NCBI GenBank assembly: GCA_025403435.1 | Contig: CM046347.1 | Location: 23,262,597-23,326,596, forward strand | From: Artocarpus heterophyllus | Taxonomy: Eukaryota; Streptophyta; Magnoliopsida; Rosales; Moraceae | Direction: 5' to 3' | Length of the DNA: 64,000 nucleotides | In this document: one piece after another, positions 1 through 12,900 of the stretch | How the letters are laid out: every line of letters begins with the position of its first letter | Position numbering within the stretch: position 1 is the stretch's first letter | The notes under the pieces: model-generated | Database searches by the model: none | Seen by the model: only the letters and a program-made list of their open reading frames with translations | What the model was told of the DNA's origin: nothing | Position numbers and translations under genes: made by a program

Positions 1-3000
1 TAAAGAAATCATAGTGGGATTTTTTTCGTCTGCCAAATATAAACAATCTGATTAGTTAAAATGGGTGGTGCCTTCTTAACACTCAATTAGTAACTTTTAG
101 AAGCTTAATAGCTTTCTAATTTCTAACCCACACATTTTTAAAGTCACATTTGGTGCCCTAGTTTTGCAGAATTACTAATTTTGGGTTCTTGGAATGGAAT
201 TTTGTGAAAATTTCCTCATTGACTAATTTTGATGTTGTTAGGGTTTAAAATTGTATGTCCGATATAATCTCAAGTATAAGGTTATTAAAGTAATAAAACT
301 CGATAAATTCGAGATCAATTCCACAAGAAAAATGTATTAAAAAGGTCCAATATATCATTTATGTTATATTTATTTATTAGCTATAGAATTTGAGGATCAT
401 AGTTAATTTACTTACAATATTTACATTTTTTGATTTTTTTTTGTGATTTTCAGAATTTGAATAATAAGAAATACGATTTAATTTGAATGGTAAACGTAAT
501 TTTAATAAGTGTAATTTAATTTAAAAAGAAACAACAATTATAACAACACTAAAGATTAAAGGTTCTATTATGACATAGCTTAAATATGTTTTAGTTTTTC
601 TAGAACTATTTATTAAAATGGTTTAAGCATGTAATATGTCATCTTTTGTCTATAATAAAGTAAGAGTTACCAGGCATTTAATATGTCAATTTATGTCTAT
701 AATGTATTAAAAACTCATTTTGACAAATAAACAAAATTTTAAAATTAACTGACTAAAATTATCAACAAAATTAAAGTTAAGCATTTACCATGCCATTTCT
801 TGTCTACAAAAAATCAAAGTGTTCTTAAACATTACCTATGTCAACTTATGTTTACAAAAAATCAAAACTTACTTTTGCAAGAATTTTCACTAAGCCAACA
901 AGAAAATCATAAGTTTTCTAAAAATGATTTTGACATTATAACTGCTTAGAAAACTCTGAAAAATAAAAAAAATATTTAACTTAATTTTTTCACAATTTCC
1001 CCCTCTCTCTTGAGCTAAAAAGGAAATTAGAAAAACATAACTAAAGTAAAAACACACATAGTATTATTTAACATAATTATTTTACAACATAAAAACTATA
1101 ATTATTTTACAAAAACTTAAAACTAAATTAGAGAGAAAACTAACCTAAGAAGAGAAAAAGAAAGAAACAACTCCAAATTATAGAGAAGAGGGGGTGAGAA
1201 TTACAAGTCATGCAGGGTGTATTAATAGGTGAAGAAAATATACTATTTATATATATATTTTTTACATTTATTTGTTTATTATTTCATTTAGATATTTTTT
1301 TATGCAAAATGAGTAAGATGACAATTTAAGAGATTTTTTAATTTTTTAAAATATTAACGCCGCCTCCACAATTGAGAATCATATTTTATTTGATTTTTAT
1401 CTGATTTTTTTTTCTTCTTTTAAGCATGAATTAGGCCTGGGTATCTAGATTTTACTCTCTAATCCAATGGAGCGTGGAACAACGGACCAGCATGGAGACG
1501 CGATGAAGACCAATGAATGTGGAGACTTTGACTCGCGGAACGGTTGTGATTTGAGCATTGGAAGAAGATGCGTGGATCATTGAATGGCTCTCTTGTATGT
1601 TGATTTGACGAACATGATGGTAGGAGCACGTGAAAGCTGTAGCACCAGATTCCCCGGGGCCTAGGGCGTGTAGGTGTTCTAGATTGTCTGGACGACTTGA
1701 TCTGAGGGCCCTGAGCTCACCATGTGGCATCCTTTTGAGTTTTATTTTATTTATTTTTCATGCATTCGAAGTTTGTTTTTACGTCTTTTGCATTGTCTTG
1801 TTCCTTTTTTCTTACGGATTTTAAATCTAAAATAAAATAAATATATTAAAATTAATTATTTTACAAACTTAATTTTTATAATATTTTAAAATATTTATTT
1901 TATAATAAAACACTCCAAATATACTAAAAATAAATAAAAATTTTTAAAATTAACAAACTTTAACAAATATATTGTATAAGACTCGAGAATATTTTTAGAA
2001 ATTCCTAAAAATATTATAAAACATATTTATAAACTAAAAACTTATTTATAAATACTTTAAGATTAAAAATAAAATCACATAAAATTATTTTTACGATTAT
2101 AATTATTTTCAGACTAATTAATTATTAAACACACATAAATAATTTTAAAAATTACTAAAAATATTATGAAACATAAAACACGCTAAAAACACATAATTAA
2201 ACATATTTTCACGCAAACATACTAAAATACTATTTAACATATAAATACTATAATTAAGGGATTTAATGAGAATGTTAATACAAAATGAATTATCTTAACC
2301 CTAAGAAATATGCATTTTCAATCTTATCAGACATTCCGACCAAGATTTTGATGTGAAAGATTCCATTCGATTCAAATTTATGAGTTTGCTCAAATTATTA
2401 AATTTATGGGAAATTTTATCCACAAACGAATGGTTTTTTGCTAGGATAATGCATGAGTTACGAAAATCTAAATCTCTTTAGTAATTATAAAGCATCACCA
2501 AAATTAAACACCACATGAATTTCTTAAGCATCTCTCAGATTTAATGATCACATTTAAAAGATCTTACATTTAATACAAATTTCTACTGGGCTATTTGAAA
2601 GAGCAGTTATAACTATAAACTGTATAAAGTTCTCACATGTTAAAATAAAAGCTACAGTGTAAAAGCTCTCATATGTTATAATTCTCAAAATTATTGGTTT
2701 CAACCATTCTTCTAAATGGCCTATGTGTTATATCTATCTTAAAAAAATTGAGCCATTTACATTAAAAAAAAAGTTTAAAAGGTAGCGACTTACTTTTTAT
2801 TATATAAATATAAATGAAATTATAGAGTGAAGTTAAGAGAGCGTTGGATATTTCTGTTGTACATGATAACATTTAAGTAGAGGAAAATGTCATATTTTTT
2901 AAACTTTTTGAACTAAATATCAGATTTTGAATAAATTTATAATAAATGTCAAATTTATAATATAAATAACTTATTTATTACATGAATAAAAAATAGTTAT

Positions 3001-3429
3001 ATTATAAATAAATAAGTAAACGTATTATTTACACCCTAAGTTTTATTTATTATAGAAATAAAATTTATTTATATTATAAATGGATATTTACACCAAAAAA
3101 TTTAACACTTACGGTAAATATTTTCAAAATTTACTTTGTTTTGAAAGAGTAATGTTTCACGCAGAGGAAGATTTTGATGAAAGGGCAAAAAAAAATTTAA
3201 ATTGGACAAAAGGTCTCTTTTTTTTTTAGAATAAAAAAAACACGTTTTTCTATACAGGTAAACTGTCTCAGTTTTTTTCAACAGAAAAAAAAAATGACTG
3301 TAACAGAATAAGGAATCTCAACATGTTGAAAAAAAAAAACTGAAACCGTTTTGATGTCTAAAAAATATTTTTTTTGATACCAAAAACTGAAAAAAAAAAA
3401 ACAGGTCTATTTGCCAAAAAAATTTCTGC
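1..3429. other. AT-rich intergenic spacer
   Basis: No convincing gene is visible on either strand. The stretch is strongly AT-rich with long A and T runs, especially 3180-3420. Around 620-870 there are loose repeats of a phrase of the form catttaatatgtca-tttatgtctata, spaced roughly 60-100 bp apart, which look like a decayed tandem repeat. A more GC-rich patch at 1440-1740 stands out and is listed separately. Short open frames here have no recognisable motifs. Confidence 0.6.
1440..1740. other. GC-richer island of unknown origin
   Basis: About 300 bp of near-balanced base composition sits inside very AT-rich spacer, with sharp edges. A 92-codon frame is open on the minus strand (1730 to 1452), but it shows no domain, signal peptide or repeat that I recognise. 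It could be an old transposon or gene fragment, or chance. No function is assigned. Confidence 0.3.
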
Positions 3430-3529
3430 CCAGCCTAGTTATCAAAATGCCCCGCAGGCAGCAGTAGCAGTTGGGTTTGGAGGTAGCACTCTGTCCCCAG
3501 TCGCGGACGGCCGTGAAAGGGGAAAGTTG

Positions 3530-3587
3530 TTCCCGCCTCCGGCTTAAATAAAACCCACAAAACCCCGAAATCCCCAAAATATAAAAG
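3530..3587 (+). promoter_or_regulatory. Candidate RHL1 core promoter (E2F-like site and TATA box)
   Basis: A TATA-like word (tataaaag, 3580-3587) lies 52 bp before the ATG at 3639, so transcription would start near 3610 with a very short leader. Upstream, ttcccgcc at 3530-3537 resembles an E2F binding site. E2F control would suit a gene needed for endoreduplication, but a single short match is weak evidence. The base composition changes from AT-rich spacer to GC-richer sequence at about 3425, consistent with the gene's 5' boundary. Confidence 0.4.
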
Positions 3588-3638
3588 TCGACTGAAACTG
3601 TTAACTCTGTGTGAGAGAGAGGGGTTCTATTGTCGACA

Positions 3639-3977
3639 ATGGCGGGAGCTGCTGCAGCTTCATCGAAGAAAAAGAAGATGATCGGGGAAGATGGCGAGGG
3701 ATCGAATAACCCCGAGGTCACAGAGCGGAAGAGGCTCAGAACCCTCGCCTTCTCCAACAACATTCTATCCCAAATCCCAGCGAAAACCCATTCACCTCTT
3801 GGCCCTTCCAAAACGGTCGCCAAACACCATGGCAAGGACATCGTCAAGAAATCTCAGAGAAAGAACAAGTTTCTCTTCTCCTTCCCTGGTCTTCTTGCTC
3901 CCATCGGCAGCGGAAAGATCGGCGAGCTCAAGGATTTGGGCACCAAGAACCCCGTTCTCTACCTCGATTTTCCTCAG
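3639..3977 (+). CDS. RHL1: RHL1 exon 1
   Basis: 113 codons from the ATG at 3639 to a CAG|GT donor at 3977/3978, ending in phase 0. It holds a low-complexity basic start (Ala-rich, then four lysines) and the conserved SQRKNKFLFSFPGLLAPI and KNPVLYLDFPQ blocks. Confidence 0.9.
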
Positions 3978-6900
3978 GTTCGTTCAATTGCTAAACTATT
4001 ATTTTTTTTTTGTTGCTTGTTTGGTGAGAAAATACGAGATCTTTTTGTCTCTTATTTCCAGGGTCGGATGAAGCTGTTTGGGACTATTGTGTATCCTAAG
4101 AACAGATATCTGACTCTTCAGTTTCCCAGAGGTGGAAAGAGTGTTACCTGTGAGGATTACTTTGATAATATGGTTTGTGTCTTTCTTTTCTCTTTGATGG
4201 TACAACAAGAAATGCGTGTTCTTCACCTATATAGTCTATACTACTTGTTTTAATTATCGGCACTGCTCAAATCTGTTTCTCCTAGGTTAAAATGTGACAT
4301 TTAAATTAGTGCTAGGACTTCAGAACGAAGGAAGTAATCATGGACAATTTTATCTGAGTTTGCGTTCTTCCTAGATATAACAAGAGGAAAAGCATGTTAC
4401 TTGTGTTTTCGTGAAATGTGGACGCTTTATAGTCTACATAGTTTTTAAATTTTACTGGCATTGACATCAGTAATCCAACAAACTTCTATAATTCAAATAT
4501 TTGGTATATTTCCATGGATGTTGACATTTCATCAGCGCATAGAACTATTGATTGTATTATGATTATTTTTTTTTTCCAGATGAATGTTGATAGTAGGATT
4601 AATGTATAAATGATTCAACAACAAACGTAGACATAGTAAGAGTCATTTTGTTGATTAAAATTGTGAGTGTTAGCCATCACACCTTGGATTATTTGCAAAA
4701 TAACTAGGCAGAAAATATTTATGTTGTTCCATTCCTGTAAGAAAATTATGCAGCGAATTAGAGAATATATGCAGTTTATGGTTCCAACCACTTTTACTAC
4801 AGTGTTTTCTATCAGAAAATTTAAACCAAAAAGTGGTTCAAACCATAAAAAAATCTTCGAACTGCTCTCCCAAATGGAGGCTTATCTTACTCTTTCAAGA
4901 AGTTAGGACAGGAAGTACTCTAAAATAGCTCTGAATTTTATACTATAAATATTATAAATAAAGAATAAAAACTGTACTGAATTACATAATGAAAGCGTTA
5001 TTCATATGCTAGTAAGTCCTAACCTATTTTGGAATCCTACAGCAAGTAAACAACATATGGTGCAGCAGAATTGTTTGTTTTAATGAAATGAAGAACAAAC
5101 TAGAACACAAAAGACTCGTTTGGTAAATGGATTCGAATTAGTGATTTAATTTGAGTTAGTGTGATTTGAATTAGGATTTGAGTTAGTAATTTGAATTGTC
5201 ATTTGAATTGACGTTTGGATGTGTATTTAAGTTTTAATCTGAGTATGAAATAAATTGAAATTTGTGTTTGGAGAGGTGGTGAAGATAGTTTTTGATTTAT
5301 TAATAAATCTAATAAAATCTTAATGTTAATGATCTTAAAAAATATGCAATATGGATCTTGATTTATTCCTCTCTTGATTAGGAACACAGTGAAAAAAGAA
5401 TCATCTCAATTGGATATCAAATGAAGAAGTTATGATTTTTTTCCTCAAATATAAGGGGGAGAATTTTAGTTTTTACTATAGCAAAGATATCCGAGTATCA
5501 AAAGTCTAGAGGGATGAGAATTCTGAAAACTTGGATTCTTGATACTCAAATGATTCAGATTTTGGGGGAAACAAACACATATCTAAAGAATTCTTGATAC
5601 TCGAATTTAAATTTGAGTTCATTGAGTTCAAAAAATGTATGAAACAAACATATTCAAAGAGTAATTGAATTCTAAAATTTATTCATAACAGGTTATCAAA
5701 ATAATCTACTCACACATATTTATAGGACTCTCAGGCCACAAATAGAAATTAACTTTTAGGCTAAGAATAGAAACTAACAGGAACGAGAAACTAAATGAAA
5801 TTTAAAATTTAACGTAGTGCTAGAAAGTAAAGGTAACTAATTGAAAATAGGAAACAAGGAAACTAATTGGAATTAGGGTACCTTGTCGTTGTTGCTAAAT
5901 TAGGAAACATGTTCTGCGTCGAAATAACTAATTAATAATAAATATAATTGGCAATATATAAAAATAAATCCTAACAAAAATAGAAAAGAACTAAATCGAA
6001 TCCTAATAAGATTTAAACTTGTCCTACATCGATCCCCTCTGCTTGAAACATAACTCATCCTTGAGTTTGATATGCATAATTATAGCTCATCTAGAGTATA
6101 GTACTCGTATAGGTGAGTGTTGACAAATCTGCATGATTTGTGACTCGGATTTTAAGGGAATTTGTTCCTTAATTTTCTGAGTCAATGCAAGCTGGACAAA
6201 TCTTGTAATTAGGCCTTAATTTGTGTAATTGGTGCTATATATTATGTTACCTTAAATAGCTCCTAGGTAGACTATTCTTGTAATGTATATATATAGGATG
6301 TACAGTTTATCCTTGAAGATATAACATAACAATTCGTTCATGGTATCGGAGCGTTTGTGGGCTTATTCTTCCTGCCTCTTTTTGCTAAAAACTCCCCCCA
6401 ATATTAATTTCCTTCCTACCTCTTTTTTCTGATAAAAAAATGTCTGAAACTTCCAGCATTAGCACTGCTAGCACTGAGCCCATTTTAAACCATTCCTCTC
6501 AACAATCCTTTGGTGAATACCAGATTTTACAGCCCTCATTTAGGCTCAATAGCCGTAATTATCTCGTATGGTCACAAATCGTGAGGACTTTTCTAAAAGG
6601 TAAGGGAAAACTGAGTCATTTGACAGGTCCAATTTCGGAAGAGAGATCCAAAATTTGTTGCTTGGGACATAGAAGACTCATCGATCATGTCATGGCTTTG
6701 GAACTCAATGGTGCCGGAAATTAGCGGGACGTGCATGTTTCTAACAACCACGAAGGACATATGGGATACGGTGAAACAAACTTATTCAAAGGTTCGTGAT
6801 GCAGCCCTTATTTTTGAAATCAAAACAAAGATTCACTCAACCAAACAAGGTAGTCTCTTCGTCACTGATTACTATAACAAAATGAAAGGCCTGTGGTTAG

Positions 6901-9900
6901 AACTCGATTACTATCAAAATATTAAGATGAAGTGCAGTGAGGACGCAGCCATGATGCTAAGATTTGTTGAAGCAGAAAGAGTCTACGAGTTTCTAGTCGG
7001 ACTAATGTCGAATTCGACCAAGTACATGTCCAAATACTTGGGAAAGAGTCTCTACCGAGCCTAAGTGAAGTCTTTTCCACCATTCGATGTGAAGAAGGAA
7101 GGAGGGGAGTCATGCTTGAGACACCACTGAATGAAGTAATAGCGCTAAACACCATGGCCTCAGCAATAACTACTGGAGATTCTATCAAAACCGAGACTCC
7201 AAGGGCCCCAAAGAACATGACCAGACCTTCAAACAGCAGTAGAGAGAATCTGTTTTGTAACTATTGCAAGAAAACAGGCCATACCAAAGATATTTGTTGG
7301 AAACTTCAGAGAAAAAACAACCAGCAGCAGCAGTCTCTGACGCATAACCGAGTCGCCAACGTTGCCTGCACTGAAGAAGACGCCACTATTGCCGAAGTGA
7401 ATGGACTGAACAAGGAAGAGATTGAAAAACTCCGAAGCTTCCTTACTGCAATTGAAAAACCAGTAGGTTCATGCTCTGTCGCCCAGTCAGGTAAGTTTTC
7501 CTCAACTCATTTCTCGAGTAATTCGAAGAACAGTTTTCTTGGAATCTAGGTAGTTGACTCAGGAGCCACTGACCATATGACTAATTCTTCCAACATTTTT
7601 TCATCTTATACACCGTGTTCTGGCAGTCAAAAAATAAAAGTTGCCGATGGAACCTTAGCTACCATTGCTGGAAAAGGAACCATAAATCTCATGCCTTCTC
7701 TTTCCTTAAAATCCGTTCTTCACGTTCCCATATTGTCCATCAATTTATTATCAATTCAAAAACTTACCTCTGACTTGAATTGTAAAGTGATTTTTTATCC
7801 CATGTATTGTGAAATTTAGGACCAGGATACGGGGAAGATGATTGGGCGTGCTAAGGAACGGGAAGGGCTTTACTACTTGGACACTAGTGGTGGCAATGGT
7901 GAAATCAGTTACATCCCGCAGTCATATGTGTCAGAAACCCAGTCTGCTCGAAAGGCTCAAATTTGGCTACATCATATTAGAATGGGTCATCCATCTTTTT
8001 CTTTGTTAAAAACTGTCTTTCCTTTGTTATTCCATAAGATTGATGTTAAAGATTTCAGTTGTGAGGTGTGTCAAATGGCTAAACACCATAGAGTTTCATA
8101 TCCTTTAAGCAATTCAATAACATCTTTACCTTTCTCTTTAATTCATACCGAGTGTGGGGACCCTCTAGAATTTCAAACATTAATGGGGCTCGTTGGTTTG
8201 TTTCATTCATAGATGATTTTTCGAGGACTACTTGGTTGTTTTTGATGAAAAACAAATATGATGTGAGTATGATTTTTCCCATGTTTCATAAAATGGTTCT
8301 CACTCAATTTGGTGTTTGTATTAAACATATTTGGTCTGATAATGTGAGAGAGTATTTCAATCAAGTCATGTCACCATTCCTCCAGGAAAAAGGAATAATC
8401 CATGAGTCCTCTTGTGTTGACACCCCCCAACAAAATAGGATTGCGGAGAGAAAAAATCGTCACCTTCTTGATATCACTCGTGCCTTGTTATTCGAAAAAA
8501 ATGTGCCTAAATTCTATTGGGGAGAAGCCGTTCTAACAGCCACATATTTGATTAATCGTTTGCCCGGTAGTGTTAGGAAACAGGTCGCCTATAGATGTTC
8601 TCTCCACTCACTTTCCAGAAGTTAAGAGAACCCAACTTCCATTAAAAACCTTTGGTTGCATAGCCTATGTCCATATCTCGCAAAAAAACCAAAATAGCAA
8701 ACTCGATCCAAGAGCTCTCAAGTGCATCTTCCTAGGATACTCATCAACACAAAAGGGGTATAAATGTTATCACTGGGCTTCAAAAAATTTTTTTGTATCT
8801 AAAGATGTCACTTTTGTCGAAAACCAAAGTTTTTATGATCCAAGTTGTCCTCTGGGGGACATGAGGACTGGAGACAACCTTGATTTCCTTTATTTTGATC
8901 TATCCAGTTCGGTTCTTACAACACCAAACCAATTTAGTCTTGATCATGAGCATCCAGTAAGTCCACCCAGTCAAGGAGAAATAACCCCGTCCAGTCCTGT
9001 CTGTGAAACTAGTCCTGTTCAAGAGTCTTTTCCAAATCAGTCGAGTCCTACCTGTGAGCCCAGTGAAATTCATCCACAGTCCAATGTTCCACTACAAGTG
9101 TACTCAAGGAGAAGGCCAAATCCTGAACCCGTGCAAAACCAATCATCTGAATCAAATCCAGGTAATAAATCTAACTCATCTTCACTGCCTGAGATTCATG
9201 ATCTTTATATTCCTATTGCTTTAAGGAAAGGAACACGGAAATGTACCCAACACCCAATAGCCAACTTCATTTCATACGACCATCTCTCCCCGTCCCATAG
9301 AACCTTTCTCACCAAATTAAATACCATTGAGATTCCAAAAACTGTTCAAGAAGCACTTGGGAATGGGGAGTGGAAAAAGGCCATGATTGAGGAAATGAGA
9401 GCACTTGAGAAAAATAATACTTGGGAAATTGTGGAGTTGCCTAAAGGGAAGAAAGTGATTGGGTGTAAGTGGGTATTCACAGTGAAATATAATGCGGATG
9501 GGACTCTTGGGAGATATAAGGCCAGGCTTGTTGCCAAGGGTTACACTCAAACATATGGGGTAGATTACATGGAGACATTTGCCCCTGTAGCCAAAATAAA
9601 CACCATTCGAATCTTGCTATCATTGGCAGCTAACCTAAACTGGACTTTGCAGCAATTTGATGTAAAGAATGCTTTTCTACATGGGGACCTGGAGGAGGAA
9701 GCCTACATGGAGGCTCCACCAGGATTCAACCAAAGCTTTGGAACTAACCATGTTTGCAGGTTAAAAAAGGCTTTATATGGCTTAAAGCAGTCCCCAAGAG
9801 CATGGTTTGGAAGATTTGCAAAGGCCATGGAGAAAATAAATTATAAACAATCTCAAGGAGATCACACTCTCTTTGTCAGAAGATCAACAACTGGGAAAAT

Positions 9901-12900
9901 CACTGCTCTAATTGTATACGTCGATGACATAATTGTGACAGGTGATGACACAGGAGAAATTGAGAAGCTGAAGACTCATCTCTCAAGAGAGTTTGAAGTA
10001 AAAGACCTAGGAAAACTTAAGTATTTCCTAGGAATAGAAGTCGCTCACTCAGAGCTTAGGATTTTCATCTCTCAACAAAAATATATTCTGGATCTACTCA
10101 AAGAAACTGGCATGCTTGGATGCAAGCCATCTGAAGTCCCCATTGACTACACTCACAAGTTGGGAGAAGCCATTGATAGTCCAGAAGTGGACAGAGGAAG
10201 GTACCAAAGACTGATTGGTAAACTCATCTATCTGTCACATATCAGGCCAGACATTGCTTATGCTGTGAGTGTTCTAAGTCAGTTCATGCATGCTCCATGT
10301 GAAACCCACCAAGAAGCTGCATACAAGACTCTCCAGTACTTGAAGGCCACTCCAGGAAAAGGAATCCTATTCAAGAGAAATAACAGACTTGACTTAGAAG
10401 CATACACAGACGCAGATTGGCCAGGATCAATCATTGACAGAAGATCTTGTGAGTTGTGATAGAATTTTCTCACACTGCATTAGGTAAAAAATTGTGATAC
10501 ATATAGGAATGATCTCCCTGATTTTAATCCAAGATTCTAGGTTCCTAAAAGACTAATCAGAGGAGAATCAGAGGAGAATCCTTCACTAAAAAAGGAAAAA
10601 ACGAAAATGGAGGAATTTGGTAATATTAATACCGGATCCTCTTTATTACAAGTTACCAAATATAACTTTATCAGAATTCCTAAGATTTCTGCATATTAAT
10701 CTATGAGATTCCACACTCCCCCTCAAGCTGGGTTGTAAATATTGATCATACACAGCTTGTGACTCAATTCTTCAAAGTTGATCCTTGGTAGAGCTTTAGT
10801 GAGAATATCAGCTGTCTGGGACCGTGTAGGTGTATAGATAAGCTGCACACTTGAGTTCTCAATCTTTTCTGAGATGAAGTGTCGATCTATCTCTATGTGT
10901 TTGGTTCGGTCATGATGCACCGGGTTCTTTGCAAGGCTTATGGCTGCCTGATTGTCGCAGAACATCTTAATAGGACTTTTGCTAATGACTCCTAGTTCGC
11001 TAAGAAGCCTTTGTATCCAAATACCTTCACATATTCCAAGAGCTAATGCCCTGAGCTCTGCTTCTGCGCTGCTTCTTGCAACCACGGGTTGTTTCTTACT
11101 TCTCCAAGTCACAAGATTTCCCCATACAAAGGAACAATACCCGGATGTAGAACGCCTGTCTGACACGTCTCCTGCCCAGTCAGCATCTGAAAAAACTTCA
11201 ATCTCTGTTGGTACTCTTTTTGTATAGCAGTCCCTTTCCTGGAGTCATCTTTAAATACCTCATGATTCTGTTTACAGCTGCCATATGCTCTTCTGTTGGG
11301 TTGTTCATGAATTGACTTACCACACTAACAGAGAATCCAATATCTGGCCGTGTGTGTGATAGGTAGATGAGACGACCCACAAGTCTTTGATATCTCCCCC
11401 TGTCAACTGGTGCACTGTCTCGTTCAGTTCCAACTTTCTTGGTATAGTCCATTGGAGTGTCTGCTGGCTTACATCCTAACATACCTGTTTCCTTTAGTAA
11501 ATCAAGGACATATTTCCGTTGGGAAATAAATATTCCTTTCTTAGATCTAGCCACCTCCATGCCAAGAAAATGTTATGAATTAGGGTTGAAGAGAAAACTT
11601 TCTCACGTTCTTTTCTTATTACTTAAATCAGAAAATACACATACTTATATAGTTTGATACAAAGAAACCAAATCCCACAAAATCAGGAACACAAAATCAG
11701 GAAACTACTCTAACTAAAAATCTACAAATAACTCCTAAGATTTCCTACCGAATCTTCATAAAAAATATCCCTATTATCCCGGCTAATCATAACACTCCCC
11801 CTCAAGCTAGTGAATGGATGTCTTCCATTCCAAGCTTGTTAACTAAGTCTTGAAAGGCTGCACTTGGTAATCCTTTTGTAAGAACATCAGCTAGTTGATC
11901 TTTAGACGAGACAAAAGGAGTACAAATTAGCCCGCTATCCAACTTCTCCTTTATGAAGTGTCTATCAACTTCAATATGCTTCGTTCGATCATGTTGCACT
12001 GGATTGTGAGCAATACTAATAGCTGACTACTTGTCACAATATAGCCTCATTGGACCTTCCCATTTTATCTGTAGATCATCTAAGATTATCTTTAGCCACA
12101 ATAACTCACACACTCCTAATGCCATTGACCTGAACTCTGACTCTGCACTTGATCTTGCTACTACACTTTGCTTCTTGCTTCTCCATGTCACAAGGTTACC
12201 TCCCAGAATAGTGCAATAGCCTGAAGTTGATCTTCTATCAATTAGTGATCCTGCATAATCTGCATCCGTGTAGGCTTCTAGTGTCATTCCTATCCCTTTT
12301 TTAAACAAAATTCCTCTTCCCGGACTGCCTTTTAAGTACTGAAGAATCCTATGCACAGCTTTGAGATGTACTTCTTTAGGATTGTGCATAAATTGGCTCA
12401 CTACACTTACCGCAAAGGCAATATCAGGTCTCGTATGTGCCAAATAGATCAATTTTCCCACAAGTCTTTGATAAGAAGCTTTATCTACCACGGCATCTTC
12501 TGGGGCATCACACAATCCATGGTTAAATTCTATGGGTGTCTCCACCGGTTTACATCCTAGTTTGCCAGTCTCCTTCAACAAATCGAGGACATATTTCTGT
12601 TGTGAAATAAAAATTCCTTGTTTCGAGTGAGCTACTTCAATACCCAAAAAATACTTTAACCTCCCAAGTTCCTTGATCTCAAACTCCCTCTCAAGGCATT
12701 TCTTCAAGTTCTGCATTCCTTCTGCATCATTGCCGGTTACTATGATATCATCTACATATACCAACAATGCCGTTACTCCTCCTGACGTTGAGTGCTTCAC
12801 AAACAAAGTGTGGTCTCCTTGGCTCTGTTTATAGCCCAAGTCAATCATTGTCTTAGTAAATCTTCCAAACCATGCTCTTGGTGACTGCTTTAGTCCATAT

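Noticed and set aside
3407..3847. 146-codon open frame on the minus strand over the RHL1 promoter and exon 1
   Set aside because: It is antisense to well-conserved RHL1 coding sequence, runs into poly-A/T sequence, and has no motif of its own.
5106..5660. Possible MITE or hAT-like element in intron 2 (gtttggtaaat near the start, gaaacaaacat near the end)
   Set aside because: The supposed terminal inverted repeats match poorly and no target duplication was found.
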